64,000 nt of DNA from Massilia sp. METH4 (GTDB lineage Bacteria > Pseudomonadota > Gammaproteobacteria > Burkholderiales > Burkholderiaceae_D). Position numbers and translations under genes: made by a program. The stretch covers positions 3,968,001 through 4,032,000 of the forward strand of contig NZ_CP146614.1 in NCBI RefSeq assembly GCF_037094685.1. The letters are read 5' to 3'. How positions within the stretch are numbered: position 1 is the stretch's first letter; each line of letters opens with the position of its first letter. Below the pieces are notes generated by a model. It had not been told where the DNA came from. It ran no database searches and saw only the letters and a list, made by a program, of their open reading frames with translations. Positions 1-9,600 of the stretch are shown in pieces.

Positions 1-73
1 CGCGCAGGTGTTCCGCGAATCGACCGGAACGTCGCCGAGCGCCTGGCGCGCCGCGCGGCGCGGTGGCCCATAG
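1..73 (+). CDS. AraC-family regulator, C-terminal fragment (cut by window edge)
   Basis: Only the last 23 codons are inside the window, read from base 2 to the TAG at 71-73. The residues read AQVFRESTGTSPSAWRAARR and then a short tail. This is the typical end of the second helix-turn-helix of an AraC/XylS DNA-binding domain, in the pattern F.QVF...TG.SP..WR. The start, the sensor domain and hence the effector lie outside the window. A GC-rich hairpin follows at 105-136 and is shared with the convergent pirin gene. Confidence 0.7.
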   Translation, partial: AQVFRESTGTSPSAWRAARRGGP

Positions 74-104
74 CCTGCCGGCTGGGTGCAACATCGTCAA
101 ACCG

Positions 105-136
105 CACGCCGCGCCGCCGCCGGGCCGCGCGGCGTG
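105..136. terminator. GC-rich hairpin between convergent genes, possible bidirectional terminator
   Basis: CACGCCGCGC (105-114) pairs exactly with GCGCGGCGTG (127-136). It lies between the stop of the AraC fragment and the stop of the convergent pirin gene. There is no strong T tract on either side, so intrinsic termination is only plausible. Confidence 0.4.
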
Positions 137-142
137 TTCGTG

Positions 143-988
143 TTACAGCACGCCCTCCGCGCGCAGCCGTGCGCCAATGCGGGCGATTTCCGCCTCGCCG
201 CGCTCCAGTGCCGCCTGGCTCGTGTGCACGGAGTAGTACCCCGTTATCAGGTCGTGCGGGTGCTTCGGCGCGGAGCCCAGCACGAAGTCGGTGTCGCCGC
301 GCGCGGTGAACACCAGTTCGCCGTTGCCTTCCTCGAACACGGCCACTTCGCGTTCCAGGGTGGTGCCCGCGGTGTCGACGGCACCGCGCCCGACCGCCAG
401 CCACGCCACGTCATGGCCCACCGGCGGCTGGTAGCGCCACGTTTCGCCGTCGCGCAGCGCCACGTGCAGGTAGTTGATCGGCGCGCGTGGCCGGATGGCG
501 CTGGTGGCGCTGCCGTACTGGCCGATCACCACGCGCGCCGGGCCGTCCGCCTGCACGTGCTCCGGGGCCAGGTAGATGCTTTGCGTGGGGCCGTTCTCGT
601 CTTCCGGCGGCAGCGCGAGCCACAGCTGGAAGCCCTTCACGCTGCCGCCGTCGGCCGGGCCGCCCTCGTGCCACACGCCGCCGCCGGCGCGCATCCATTC
701 GATGCCGCCCACGGGCAGGATGCCGCGGCTGCCGGTCGTCTCGCGGTATTCCAGCGCGCCGTCGAGGATCACGGTCACGGTGGCGATGCCCGAGTGCGGG
801 TGCATGCCCATCTTGTGTCGCGTCGATTCCAGTTCGAACAGGTCGACGAACACGAAAGGCTTGATCAGTTCTCCCAGGTCGCCGGGGCTGACGAAGCGGG
901 TCACGCCGCCGCGCCCGCGCCCGCGCGTGCGGTGCGTGATGCGGCGTTCGGTGACGGTTCGAGAGGAAAGGTCGAGGCGTGCATTCAT
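143..988 (-). CDS. Pirin family protein
   Basis: A 281-residue bicupin of the pirin family. These are non-haem-iron proteins acting as redox sensors or quercetin dioxygenases in the cytoplasm. The N-terminal cupin carries the HPHSG.ATVT signature near residues 62-71 and a second metal-site region GGGVWHEGGP near residue 105; the C-terminal cupin follows. The start at 988 (MNARLDLSS) is chosen because AGGAACC sits just upstream; the open frame extends 17 codons further without a better site. The gene is transcribed away from a LysR regulator at 1088, with about 100 bp between the two starts, so the regulator probably controls this promoter. Family assignment is firm; the substrate is unknown. 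Confidence 0.9.
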   Translation of the reverse strand: MNARLDLSSRTVTERRITHRTRGRGRGGVTRFVSPGDLGELIKPFVFVDLFELESTRHKMGMHPHSGIATVTVILDGALEYRETTGSRGILPVGGIEWMRAGGGVWHEGGPADGGSVKGFQLWLALPPEDENGPTQSIYLAPEHVQADGPARVVIGQYGSATSAIRPRAPINYLHVALRDGETWRYQPPVGHDVAWLAVGRGAVDTAGTTLEREVAVFEEGNGELVFTARGDTDFVLGSAPKHPHDLITGYYSVHTSQAALERGEAEIARIGARLRAEGVL

Positions 989-1087
989 GATGGTTCCTTG
1001 GTGAGTTGGTATGCAACGATCGTAGGCCCCACCAACCAATCTGAATAGCCGATATAATTCGATACGATCAATCCAAGGAGTAGATGG

Positions 1088-2008
1088 ATGCTGGATGCAT
1101 TGTCGCTGGACCAGTTACGCACCTTCATCGCCGCGGCGGAGGAGGGCAGTTTTTCGGCGGCCGGACGGCGCCTGCGCCGCGCGCAATCGGTGGTCAGCCA
1201 CACGCTGGCCAACCTGGAGCTGCAGGTAGGCTTTGCGCTGTTCGAGCGCACCGGCCGCTACCCCGTGCTGACGGAGCAGGGCCGCGCGCTGCTGGAAGAG
1301 GCGCGCGCCGCGGTGGGCAGCATGGATGCGTTCAAGGCGCGCGCCCGCACGCTCGCCGAGGGACTGGAGCCGGAGCTGGCCGTTGCGGTGGACGTGATGT
1401 TCCCGATCGCCACGCTCACGGCGGCCGTGCAGGCGTTCCAGCGGCAGTTCCCGTCCACGCCGCTGCGGCTATACGTGGAGGCGCTGGGCGCCGTGGTGCA
1501 GCCGCTGCTGGCGGGCCAGTGCCGCATCGCGATCATCGGCTCGCTGCCGGACGTACCAGCCGACTGCGTGTCGCAATACCTGCTCGACGTGGCCGCCGTT
1601 ACCGTGGTCGCGCCGGGCCACCCGCTCGCGCAGGTCAAGGGCGTGGTGCTGCGCAAGACCGCCGAGGAACACGTGCAGCTGGTGCTGACGGACCGCTCGT
1701 CGCTGACGCAGGGCCGCAACTTCGGCGTGGTGTCGGACAAGACGTGGCGGCTGGCCGACCTGGGCGCCAAGCACGCGTTCCTGCGCGCGGGGCTGGGCTG
1801 GGGCCACATGCCGCTGCACATGGTGGAAGGGGACCTGAAGGACGGAACCCTGGTGCGCATCGAGCTGGAGACGAGTCCCACCCGCGGGCCGGGCTTTTCG
1901 ATGCATGCCATTCACCGCAAGGATCAGCCGCCGGGGCCGGCAGGCCGCTGGTTCGTGGCTCGGCTGCAGGGCGATCAGGCGCGCGGCGGGCCGGGCGGCA
2001 GCGTGTAG
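1088..2008 (+). CDS. LysR-family transcriptional regulator, divergent from pirin
   Basis: A 306-residue LysR-type regulator. The N-terminal winged helix-turn-helix begins LDALSLDQLRTFIAAAEEGS and continues with the recognition-helix region AQSVVSHTLANLE. The substrate-binding domain runs from about residue 90 to 295. AAGGAG ends about 9 bases before the ATG. It is divergent from the pirin gene, the usual layout for a LysR gene and its target. Its 3' end overlaps the 3' end of the convergent LysR gene at 1975-2904 by 34 bp, so transcription of the two may interfere. The effector cannot be read from sequence. Confidence 0.9.
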   Translation: MLDALSLDQLRTFIAAAEEGSFSAAGRRLRRAQSVVSHTLANLELQVGFALFERTGRYPVLTEQGRALLEEARAAVGSMDAFKARARTLAEGLEPELAVAVDVMFPIATLTAAVQAFQRQFPSTPLRLYVEALGAVVQPLLAGQCRIAIIGSLPDVPADCVSQYLLDVAAVTVVAPGHPLAQVKGVVLRKTAEEHVQLVLTDRSSLTQGRNFGVVSDKTWRLADLGAKHAFLRAGLGWGHMPLHMVEGDLKDGTLVRIELETSPTRGPGFSMHAIHRKDQPPGPAGRWFVARLQGDQARGGPGGSV

Positions 2009-2904
2009 GGGCTGGCGCGGAACAGCTCGATCATCCACTCGACGAACACGCGCACCCGCGCGCTCAGGTGCCGGTTGGCGGGATACACGATGTAGATCGG
2101 CACATCCGGCCCGCGCCAGCCGTCCAGCACGGGCACGAGGGCGCCGCTGTCGACGTGGCGGCCGGAAATGAACGCGGGCGCGTGCATGATCCCGAGCCCG
2201 GCCAGCGCGGCCGACAGCAGCGCGCCGCTCTCGTTCACGGAAACGAAGTGGCGGCCCTTCACCTCCACCGTCTCGCCGTCGCGCGCCAGCACCAATGGCT
2301 GCGGCCGGTTCGAGCCGGCGAACACGTAGCGGATCAGCGTGTGGCCGTCTTCCAGGTCCGTCGGATGGGCGGGGGCGCCGTGCGCCGCCAGGTAGGCCGG
2401 GCTCGCGCAGGCGGCCTGCGGCAGGCTGCCCAGCTGGCGGGCGATCAGCGAGGGATCGGTGACGGCGCCGGCGCGGATCACGCAGTCGACGCGCTCGCCC
2501 ACGAGGTCGACGGGCCGGTCGCTGGCGCCGATGTCGATCTGCACGTCGGGGTAGCGGGCGTGGAATTCGGCCAGCGACGGGATCAGCAGCAGCGAGGCGA
2601 TCGTCGTACCCATGTCCACGCGCAGCCGGCCCCGCGGGTGGCTGCGGGCCCGCGCCAGCTCGTCTTCCACCTCGTCCCATTCTTCCAGCAGCCGCGCCAT
2701 GCGTTCGTAGTAAGCGGTGCCGTCGCTGGTGGGCGACACGCGGCGCGTGGTGCGGTTCAGCAGCTTGATGCGCAGGTGCGCCTCGAGCTGCTGCACCAGC
2801 TTGGTGACGGTATTGCGCGGCAGTTGCAGCGTGTCCGCGGCGCGGGCGAAGCTGCCCGTTTCGACCACGCGCAAGAAGGTGCGCACGGCGGTGAGGTTGT
2901 CCAT
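1975..2904 (-). CDS. LysR-family transcriptional regulator
   Basis: A LysR-type regulator of about 309 residues starting MDNLTAVRTFLRVVETGSFA. The DNA-binding domain spans residues 1-60, with LPRNTVTKLVQQLE as the recognition helix, and a LysR substrate domain follows. It resembles the large subgroup whose members often repress a neighbouring oxidoreductase. An in-frame ATG five codons upstream (2919) is an alternative start; neither has a strong ribosome site. It is divergent from the cyclic-nucleotide-binding/TrxR-like gene at 3024, with about 120 bp between them, making that gene the likeliest target. It overlaps the convergent LysR gene at its 3' end. Confidence 0.9.
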   Translation of the reverse strand: MDNLTAVRTFLRVVETGSFARAADTLQLPRNTVTKLVQQLEAHLRIKLLNRTTRRVSPTSDGTAYYERMARLLEEWDEVEDELARARSHPRGRLRVDMGTTIASLLLIPSLAEFHARYPDVQIDIGASDRPVDLVGERVDCVIRAGAVTDPSLIARQLGSLPQAACASPAYLAAHGAPAHPTDLEDGHTLIRYVFAGSNRPQPLVLARDGETVEVKGRHFVSVNESGALLSAALAGLGIMHAPAFISGRHVDSGALVPVLDGWRGPDVPIYIVYPANRHLSARVRVFVEWMIELFRASPYTLPPGPPRA

Positions 2905-3023
2905 CGGTGCCTGTTCCATCGTATCGAGAGGGCGATTATGGTTGGGATCGGCCGCGCCGGCAACGCCCAAAATCGATGGCCTTCCGCTACACTGGCAGTA
3001 TCCGAATCATTCGTGGAAGCGCC

Positions 3024-4751
3024 ATGGCCAACGAGCAGTCCGATTCTCCGCAATTTGCCCCCGAAACCAGCCGCGACGAGCAGGTGCCGTCCGTCGCCCC
3101 GTCGATCGAGCAGCGCCTGCACCAGATCTTTCCCGTGCTGAGCGAGTCCGAGGTCAAGCGCCTGATGCGCTTCGGCACCGTGCGCACGTTCGAGAACGGC
3201 GTACGGGTCCTCGAAGCCGGATTCACCCCGTTCGGCATGGTGCTGGTGCTGTCGGGCCGCCTGGCGGCGCACCGCTACGACGGGCTGGGCAACTCGGCCC
3301 TGGTCAAGGAGCACGGGCCGGGCGAGTTCACGGCCGAGGTGTCGCAGCTGGCCGGCCGGCCCTCGCTGGTGAACGTGACGGCGGTTGGCACCGTCAAAGC
3401 GCTTGTCATCCCGGCCGGGCAACTGCGCGCGCTCGTGATCGCCGAAGCCGAGCTGGGCGAGCGCATCGTGCGCGCGCTCATCCTGCGCCGCGTAAACCTG
3501 ATCGAATCGGGGTCCGGCGGGCCCGTGCTGGTGGGCCCGCCCGGCCACCCGAACGTCTTCCACCTGCAAAGCTTCCTCACGGCGAACGGCCACCCGCACA
3601 CGGTGCTCGATCCGCGCGAGGACGAGAATGCCAAGGCGCTGTGCGAGCACTACCAGCCCACCGCCGACGACTGGCCGCTCGTCGTCTGCCCGGACGGCAG
3701 CGTGAAGATGAACCCCGCCAATGCCGACATGGGGCGCTGCCTGGGCATGCTGCCCGAGCTCCCCGCCGACAAGGTGTGGGATGTGATCGTGGTGGGCGCT
3801 GGCCCGGCCGGGCTGGCCACGGCCGTGTACGCGGGTTCCGAGGGCCTTTCCGTGCTGGCGCTGGAACAGCGCGCGTTCGGCGGGCAGGCCGCGGCCAGCG
3901 CCCGCATCGAGAATTACCTGGGTTTCCCCACCGGGATCTCCGGCGGCGCGCTGGCCGGCCGCGCCTACGTGCAGGCGATGAAGTTCGGCGTGGAGGTGGC
4001 GATCCCGCTGGCGGCCGCGCGCCTGCACTGCGACGCCGCGCCGCTCGCCATCGAACTGGACGACGGCACGCGCGTGCATGGCCGCACCGTGGTGCTCTCC
4101 TGCGGCGCGCGCTACCGGCGCCCGTCGCTCGCGAACCTGAAGCAGTTCGAGGGGCGCGGCATCTATTACTGGGCCTCGCGCATCGAAGCGAACCTGTGCG
4201 CGGGCGCCGAGGTGATCCTCGTGGGCGGCGGCAATTCGGCTGGGCAGGCCGCCGTGTTCCTGTCCGCCCATGCGGCGAAGGTGCACATGCTGATCCGCGG
4301 CGATGGGCTGAAGTCCACGATGTCCACCTATCTGATCGAACGCATCCGCGCCACCGCCAACATCGAGCTGCATCCGCACACGGAGATCGTGGCGCTGGAG
4401 GGCGACGACGAAGGCCTGCAGCGGGTCCGCTGGCGCAACAATCGCTCCTTGGGCGAAAAGGAGTGCGAGGTGTGCCGCGTGTTCCTGTTCATCGGCGCCG
4501 ATCCGAATACGGACTGGCTGGGCGACTGCGGCGTCGAAGTCGATGCGCAAGGCTTCATCCGCACCGGCACCGACGTCACGGCGCCCGCCGACCGGCCGCG
4601 GGCCGCGCTGGAAACGAGCGTTCCCGGCGTGTTCGCGATCGGCGACGTGCGCGCCGGCTCCACCAAGCGGGTGGCGGCCGGCGTGGGCGAGGGCGCCCAG
4701 GTGGTGTCGCAGATCCATGGCTACCTGGCCGGGCTGCCGGCGGCGAAGTGA
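3024..4751 (+). CDS. Cyclic-nucleotide-binding domain fused to a thioredoxin-reductase-like FAD oxidoreductase
   Basis: A 575-residue fusion. Residues about 30-155 form a Crp-type cyclic-nucleotide-binding fold (IEQRLHQIFPVLSESEVKRL, then GPGEFTAEVSQLAGRPS). A thioredoxin-like linker of about 80 residues follows (LTANGHPHTVLDPRED). From about residue 255 there is a pyridine-nucleotide-disulfide reductase of TrxB type: FAD motif VIVVGAGPAGLATAVYAGSEG, NAD(P) motif VILVGGGNSAGQAAVF, and the C-terminal FAD motif VPGVFAIGDVRAGSTKRVA. The redox CxxC of true TrxB, expected just before the NAD motif, is absent; that stretch reads IYYWASRIEANLC. The start at 3024 gives MANEQSD; 39 further open codons upstream look non-coding. 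It probably senses a ligand and oxidises NAD(P)H, but its electron acceptor is unknown. Confidence 0.88.
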   Translation: MANEQSDSPQFAPETSRDEQVPSVAPSIEQRLHQIFPVLSESEVKRLMRFGTVRTFENGVRVLEAGFTPFGMVLVLSGRLAAHRYDGLGNSALVKEHGPGEFTAEVSQLAGRPSLVNVTAVGTVKALVIPAGQLRALVIAEAELGERIVRALILRRVNLIESGSGGPVLVGPPGHPNVFHLQSFLTANGHPHTVLDPREDENAKALCEHYQPTADDWPLVVCPDGSVKMNPANADMGRCLGMLPELPADKVWDVIVVGAGPAGLATAVYAGSEGLSVLALEQRAFGGQAAASARIENYLGFPTGISGGALAGRAYVQAMKFGVEVAIPLAAARLHCDAAPLAIELDDGTRVHGRTVVLSCGARYRRPSLANLKQFEGRGIYYWASRIEANLCAGAEVILVGGGNSAGQAAVFLSAHAAKVHMLIRGDGLKSTMSTYLIERIRATANIELHPHTEIVALEGDDEGLQRVRWRNNRSLGEKECEVCRVFLFIGADPNTDWLGDCGVEVDAQGFIRTGTDVTAPADRPRAALETSVPGVFAIGDVRAGSTKRVAAGVGEGAQVVSQIHGYLAGLPAAK

Positions 4752-4869
4752 CGCCGGCACGAGGTCAGGCGCGGCCGCCGCCTCGGAACATTTGCTCATT
4801 CCTCCGCGCCGTGCGGCCGGCAGACCCGATCGCGAAGCGATGGCTCTCGAGGCCGGCGCCTTCGTTTCC

Positions 4870-4885
4870 GGTAGTGCGAACTACC
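4870..4885. promoter_or_regulatory. GGTAGT-N4-ACTACC inverted repeat upstream of AraC gene
   Basis: A perfect 6-bp inverted repeat with a GCGA centre, about 97 bp before the AraC gene start at 4982 and inside the 230-bp intergenic region 4752-4981. Its size and symmetry suit a dimeric regulator of the NarL/LuxR type, such as the one encoded at 5922-6557. No second copy was noticed nearby, so the link to that regulator is a guess. Confidence 0.35.
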
Positions 4886-4981
4886 ACGAAAGGGTGATCG
4901 CTCCGTTCCCCGCACGGGATCGCCGGCGGTCGCCACACTGGGGACAATGAAACATCCCTGTCCGATCTCGCGTCCCAGCCC

Positions 4982-5950
4982 ATGAACGATTTCGCCGCCA
5001 GCGACTTGTTGCGCCCGCCCGGTACCGTGGCACGGCCCGCGGACCGCGCCTTCCGTTTCGGTCCGCACCTGCACGTGGTGCTGGCGACCTATTCGGGCGT
5101 GGAGGAAGACGTGGCGCTGGCAGCGCGGCAGGAGCCTGTGTTGCTCTGGATCGCATCGGGCGGCGCGACCGCCAGCCTGGGGCTCGTGGAGGACCCGTCG
5201 CGCCGACTCGACCTGCAGCAGGGCGATATCTGGCTTGCCGGCACGCCACGGGCGATCAGGCTGAGCCTGTCCTCATGCGACGCACCGCCGCTCAAGACGA
5301 TGTGCATCCACGTCGGCCTGCCCATGCTTGCCGGCGCGGCACGGGAAATCCACCGCAAGCCGCTCGCCGGCTTTGCTCTGCGCGATGCCGCGGGCCGGCC
5401 TGACGACACGCTGAGCAGCTTGCTCGAAGTGTTGTACACGGCGCTGAAGCGGCCGGTGCGGCCCTGCGCGCATTTCGTCGAAGGCATTGCGCAGGCCGTC
5501 GTCGCTCACCTGGTGCGCCGTTATCCGGGTACCGGGCGGGACCCGGCGATGGTGCAGGGCCTGCCGCCTCACAAGCTGCAGCGTGCGCTGCGCACGATGC
5601 GCGGTACGCTGGAGGAACCCTTCAATCTGGAACAGCTGGCGCGGCAGGCGGAACTGAGCGTGTTTCACTTCAGCCGTTCGTTCAAGGCGGCGACCGGGCT
5701 CTCGCCATCCCGGTATTTCGTGCAGCTGCGCATCGAGGAGGCGAAGCGCCTCTTGTGCGAGACCGCCGATCCGGTGATCGACGTGGCGCTGCTGCTGGGT
5801 TACCGCAGCCCCAGCCATTTCGCCCAGGTGTTCAAGGAACTGACGGGCGTGTCGCCGACCGCGTATCGCGCCGGCGCCATGGGGCACCACCGCTGGCCGA
5901 CCGGGCACGGTGCGCGTGACCTCAGTCGATACGACGGCGCATTTCTATGA
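4982..5950 (+). CDS. AraC-family transcriptional regulator
   Basis: A 322-residue AraC/XylS-type regulator. The first 200 residues form a cupin-like sensor region. The tandem helix-turn-helix domain lies at about residues 215-300: FNLEQLARQAELSVFHFSRSFK, then VIDVALLLGYRSPSHFAQVF and the closing TGVSPTAYR. The 3' end overlaps the 3' end of the convergent response-regulator gene by 29 bp. The upstream region holds a GGTAGT/ACTACC palindrome at 4870. No enzyme gene is directly divergent from it, so its targets and inducer cannot be named. Confidence 0.88.
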   Translation: MNDFAASDLLRPPGTVARPADRAFRFGPHLHVVLATYSGVEEDVALAARQEPVLLWIASGGATASLGLVEDPSRRLDLQQGDIWLAGTPRAIRLSLSSCDAPPLKTMCIHVGLPMLAGAAREIHRKPLAGFALRDAAGRPDDTLSSLLEVLYTALKRPVRPCAHFVEGIAQAVVAHLVRRYPGTGRDPAMVQGLPPHKLQRALRTMRGTLEEPFNLEQLARQAELSVFHFSRSFKAATGLSPSRYFVQLRIEEAKRLLCETADPVIDVALLLGYRSPSHFAQVFKELTGVSPTAYRAGAMGHHRWPTGHGARDLSRYDGAFL

Positions 5951-6557
5951 TGCCGCGTTCGAGCGCCAGCATGACGGCATGCGTGCGATCGTTCGCCTGC
6001 AGCTTCGCGAAGATGCTCTTCATGTGCGCCTTCACGGTTTCTTCCGTGATCGCCAACTGGGCGCCGATCAGGCGGTTGCTCTTGCCCGCCGAGGCCAGTT
6101 CCAGTACCTGCACCTCGCGGTCGGACAAGGCGTTCAGCGGCACGTTGCTGGCGACCGCCATGGCCACCGACGGCGTGATGCGCCGCCTGCCGGCGTGCAC
6201 GGCACGGATCGCGTCGACCAGTTCGTCGCCCACCACGCTTTTCAGCAGATATGCCGCCGCACCCGCCTTCAGCGCCCGGCTGGCATGCACGTCGCCGTCG
6301 AACGTCGTCAGCATGATCACGCGGGCCTGCGGTGCCTCGCTGCCGAGAAGGGCGGTCGCTTCGATGCCGCCCATCGCCGGCATCTGCAGGTCCATCACCA
6401 CGATGTCGGGCTGCAGGGCGCGGCAGGCCGCGATGGCCTCCTGCCCGTTGGCGGCCTCGCCCGCCACGTACATATCCGCTTCGTCGTCGACGAGGCCCGC
6501 CACGCCCTGCCGGAACAAGGGATGGTCATCGACGATCAATACCGCTATCGGTTTCAT
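5922..6557 (-). CDS. NarL/FixJ-family response regulator
   Basis: A 211-residue two-component response regulator. The receiver domain (residues 1-120) has the acidic pair DD in VLIVDDHPLFRQG, the phosphoacceptor aspartate in DIVVMDLQMP, the conserved threonine in MLTTFD and lysine in LLKSV. The LuxR-type helix-turn-helix (about 145-205) reads LSDREVQVLELASAGKSNRL, then EETVKAHMKSIFAKL. The start MKPIAVL at 6557 lies 52 bp after the stop of the histidine kinase gene upstream, so the two form an operon and a cognate pair. It should bind DNA as a phosphorylated dimer. Confidence 0.93.
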   Translation of the reverse strand: MKPIAVLIVDDHPLFRQGVAGLVDDEADMYVAGEAANGQEAIAACRALQPDIVVMDLQMPAMGGIEATALLGSEAPQARVIMLTTFDGDVHASRALKAGAAAYLLKSVVGDELVDAIRAVHAGRRRITPSVAMAVASNVPLNALSDREVQVLELASAGKSNRLIGAQLAITEETVKAHMKSIFAKLQANDRTHAVMLALERGIIEMRRRID

Positions 6558-6609
6558 TGCTTCCACTTTCACATCGACAGGTTGGCGGGGCCGGCGGGCC
6601 AGCCCCGCA

Positions 6610-9600
6610 TCAGACGGCCCGGTCCACCGACAGCGCCGCTCGCGCATCGGCAGGGCCGGTCGGCACCGGGCGCGGGGCGTTGCCGCTATCGGCGGCATAG
6701 GCCAGCTGCGCCGGCAGCCGGACCTGCCATGTGCATCCCTTGCCGGGTTCACTGTGCAGTTCGAGCGTGGCGCCGGCCTGGGACGCCCGTTCGGCCATGC
6801 CTGGAATGCCCCAGTGACCGGCGCGGCCCTGGCGGTGGGCCGGTTCGATGCCGCGGCCATCGTCGCGCACGCGCAGCGTGAACTGCCGCTCGCCATAATC
6901 GAGTTCGACCTCGACGCGGTTGGCGCCGGCATGCACGAATGCGTTCCGTACCGCCTCCTGGCCGATGGCCAGGAGTTCGTAGTAAGGCTGTGGCCTGAGC
7001 CTGCGCTGCCGGCCGGTGCTGGCCAGCTCGAAACGGGGCCGATGCTGTTCCGCCAGCTGTTCGCCGTGCTCGCGCAGGGCCCTGGCAAGATCGCCCGCGC
7101 TGTCTTCGCCCCGCAACCCCCTGACCTTGTCGCGCCCCTCGACCAGGGCGCCGGTGGCCATGGCCAGCGCCTTGTCCATCATCGGCCGGGTGGGTGCGTC
7201 TTCGGGTGTGCGGTTCGCCACCCGTTTGAATGCGAGGATCATCGCCTGGACCGATTGCAGCAAGGTATCGTGCAAGTCCCGGGCGATGCGCTCGCGTTCA
7301 GCCACCCGCGTTTCCATCGCCAGTGTGTGCCGCCGCAGCGCGGCACGCAGCCGCAGGCGGTGCAATGCCCAGGCAGCCAGTACCAGCAGCAGGCCGCACG
7401 ACAGCTTGAACCAGATCGTCTGGAATACCGTCGGCAGCACTTCGAAATCGATTTTCGCGCCGGCCTCGTTCCACACCCCATCCTCGTTGGCGGCGGCGAC
7501 GCGGAAGGTGTACCGGCCGGGCGGCAACTGCGTGTAGAACGCCGAGCGGCGCGTGCCCGCGTCCTGCCACGCATGGTCCACGCCTTCGAGCAGGTAGCGG
7601 AAACGGACCCGCTGCGGCAATGCCAGGCTGAGGGCGGTGTAGTCGATCCGCACGCTGTCCGGCGCCGCCGCCAGCCGCACGCCGGGCTCGAGAGGGTAAC
7701 GCTTGCCGTCGGCACCGATGCCCGTCACTTGCACGGGTGGCGGCACCGCGTTTGTCGCCAGCCTGGCAGGGTCGAAGTGGAACACGCCGCTGCCGGTGGA
7801 AGCGATCAATTCGCCCGTCGAGGTCCGCACCAGCGAAGGTAGCGGTAACAGCGGCGGCGCGGAGCCTTTCAGGCCATCGTTTTCGTCGAAGTGGCGATAG
7901 CGGGGCCGGTACTTCGGGTCGGCCCGCAGGCGCGCCAACTCGCTGGCGCCGATGCCGAACAGTCCCTGTGCCGTATGGGCCCACAGGTCGCCCGCGGGAG
8001 TGAGCACGATCCCGGTCGTTCCGGGGAACCGCTGGCCATCGTCGCCCTGCACGCGGTGGGCCCGCACGCCGTCGAAATAGGCGAGCCCCTTCTCGCCACC
8101 CAGGTAAGCCCCGCGGCCGTGGGGCACGATCTGCAGCACGCTGCCGATATCCACGCCGTCGCCGCGGCCAAACCGGGTCAGCCTGCCGTCGCGCAGGATC
8201 GCGAAGGCATCGCCGACGGCGCCGAACCATACCTGGCCATCCGTTCCGGCGGCGATGGTGTTGACGGCGAGATCCGAGAGTGCGGCGACGCCGCCGCGCT
8301 CCGTCCAGGCGCCCGCGTGCCAGCGCCACAGGCCGCGGCGGCCGAGCGCCATCCACAATCCGCCTTCCCGGTCCATCGCCAGGCTGTAGATGGCGAGGAA
8401 CGGGATGTCCCGCACCGCCGGCGGCAGCACGATGCGCGTGCGGTGCGATCCTTCCACGCGCCATAAGCCATCGCGCGCACCCGCCCAGAGCACGCCGCGC
8501 GGATCGCGATAGAGCGTGGCGACCGCATCCCGCTCGGTCGTGACCGGCGCGAATTTCCGCGGCACGGCGCGTATATCGGCGAAGTACAGGTAATCGATCC
8601 AGGCGTCGCCATGGTCTCCCGCCGCGACGGGCCGCGCTTCCGAGTAATAAGGCGGCAGCGTCATCTCGTTGACGCGGGGCGGTCGGAACTGGTCAAGGCC
8701 GCCTGTCGTCGCGGTCCACACATTGCCTTCGCGGTCCTCGAAGGCGATGTTGCCGTGCTGCCCGCTCAAGCCCTGCTGGCGGGTGAGCGACTGCAGGGCC
8801 GGCGCCTCGCCATCGGCCTGCAGACGGCCGATCCCGCCGTATTCCGGCAGCCACAGGTTGCCGCGCCGGTCGACGGTGAACCGCATCAGCTCGATCCCCG
8901 TCAGCAGGCGCTCCGCGGGCGTATCGCCGGGCTGCGCCGTGACCCGGCGGATGCGACGTGTCGTCATGTCGGAGGCCCAGATCGTGCCGTCGGGCGCCTG
9001 TTGCAGCGAGCCCCAGCCCTGCTGGTCCGTCACGCGCCGCGCCTGCCGCGCACCGGGCCCGATCGCGAAGATGCCGCCTGGCGCCAGCGTCCACAGGGCG
9101 TCGTCGCGGCCGGCCAGCAGGCTGACGATTCCACCGGGCGGCAGGCCGAGCTGCCGGCCTGCCTCGGTCCAGGTGCGGCTGTCGCCGCCCAGCCGATGCA
9201 GCCCTTTCCCCGAGGCGATCCACACCTGTCCCGCCTTGTCGCGGGCGACGTCGAAGATCCTGCCGCCCGGCAGGCCGTCGCCTTCCGTAAACGCCTGGAG
9301 CTTGTCTCCGCGCAGGAAATAGAGTTTGCCGAAGCGGGGAGCGATCCACAGCGTGCCGTCGTCCAGCACGCCGATGCGCTCGATCGCGCCGGGCAGCTCC
9401 ACGCCGGCAGGCGGCTGGTAGGGAGAAAACGTGACGCCGTCGAACCGGAACAGCCCGATCGAGCTGGCGAGCCACAGCCAGCCATCGGGCGTTTGCGCAA
9501 TCGTGTAGATGTTCGGTGGCACGCCGTCCTTGGACAGCCAGCGCGTATGCACCCACGGGATGATGGGGCGCGACTCGATGGCCGGCGCCGCGGCCGGCGC

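Noticed and set aside
86..1048. Long plus-strand frame opposite the pirin gene (320 codons)
   Set aside because: It is the GC-rich antisense shadow of pirin, with arginine/alanine-rich low-complexity translation and no ribosome site.
1084..3141. 685-codon plus-strand frame across both LysR genes
   Set aside because: It overlaps two well-supported regulator genes in a different frame; its translation is typical GC-skewed nonsense.
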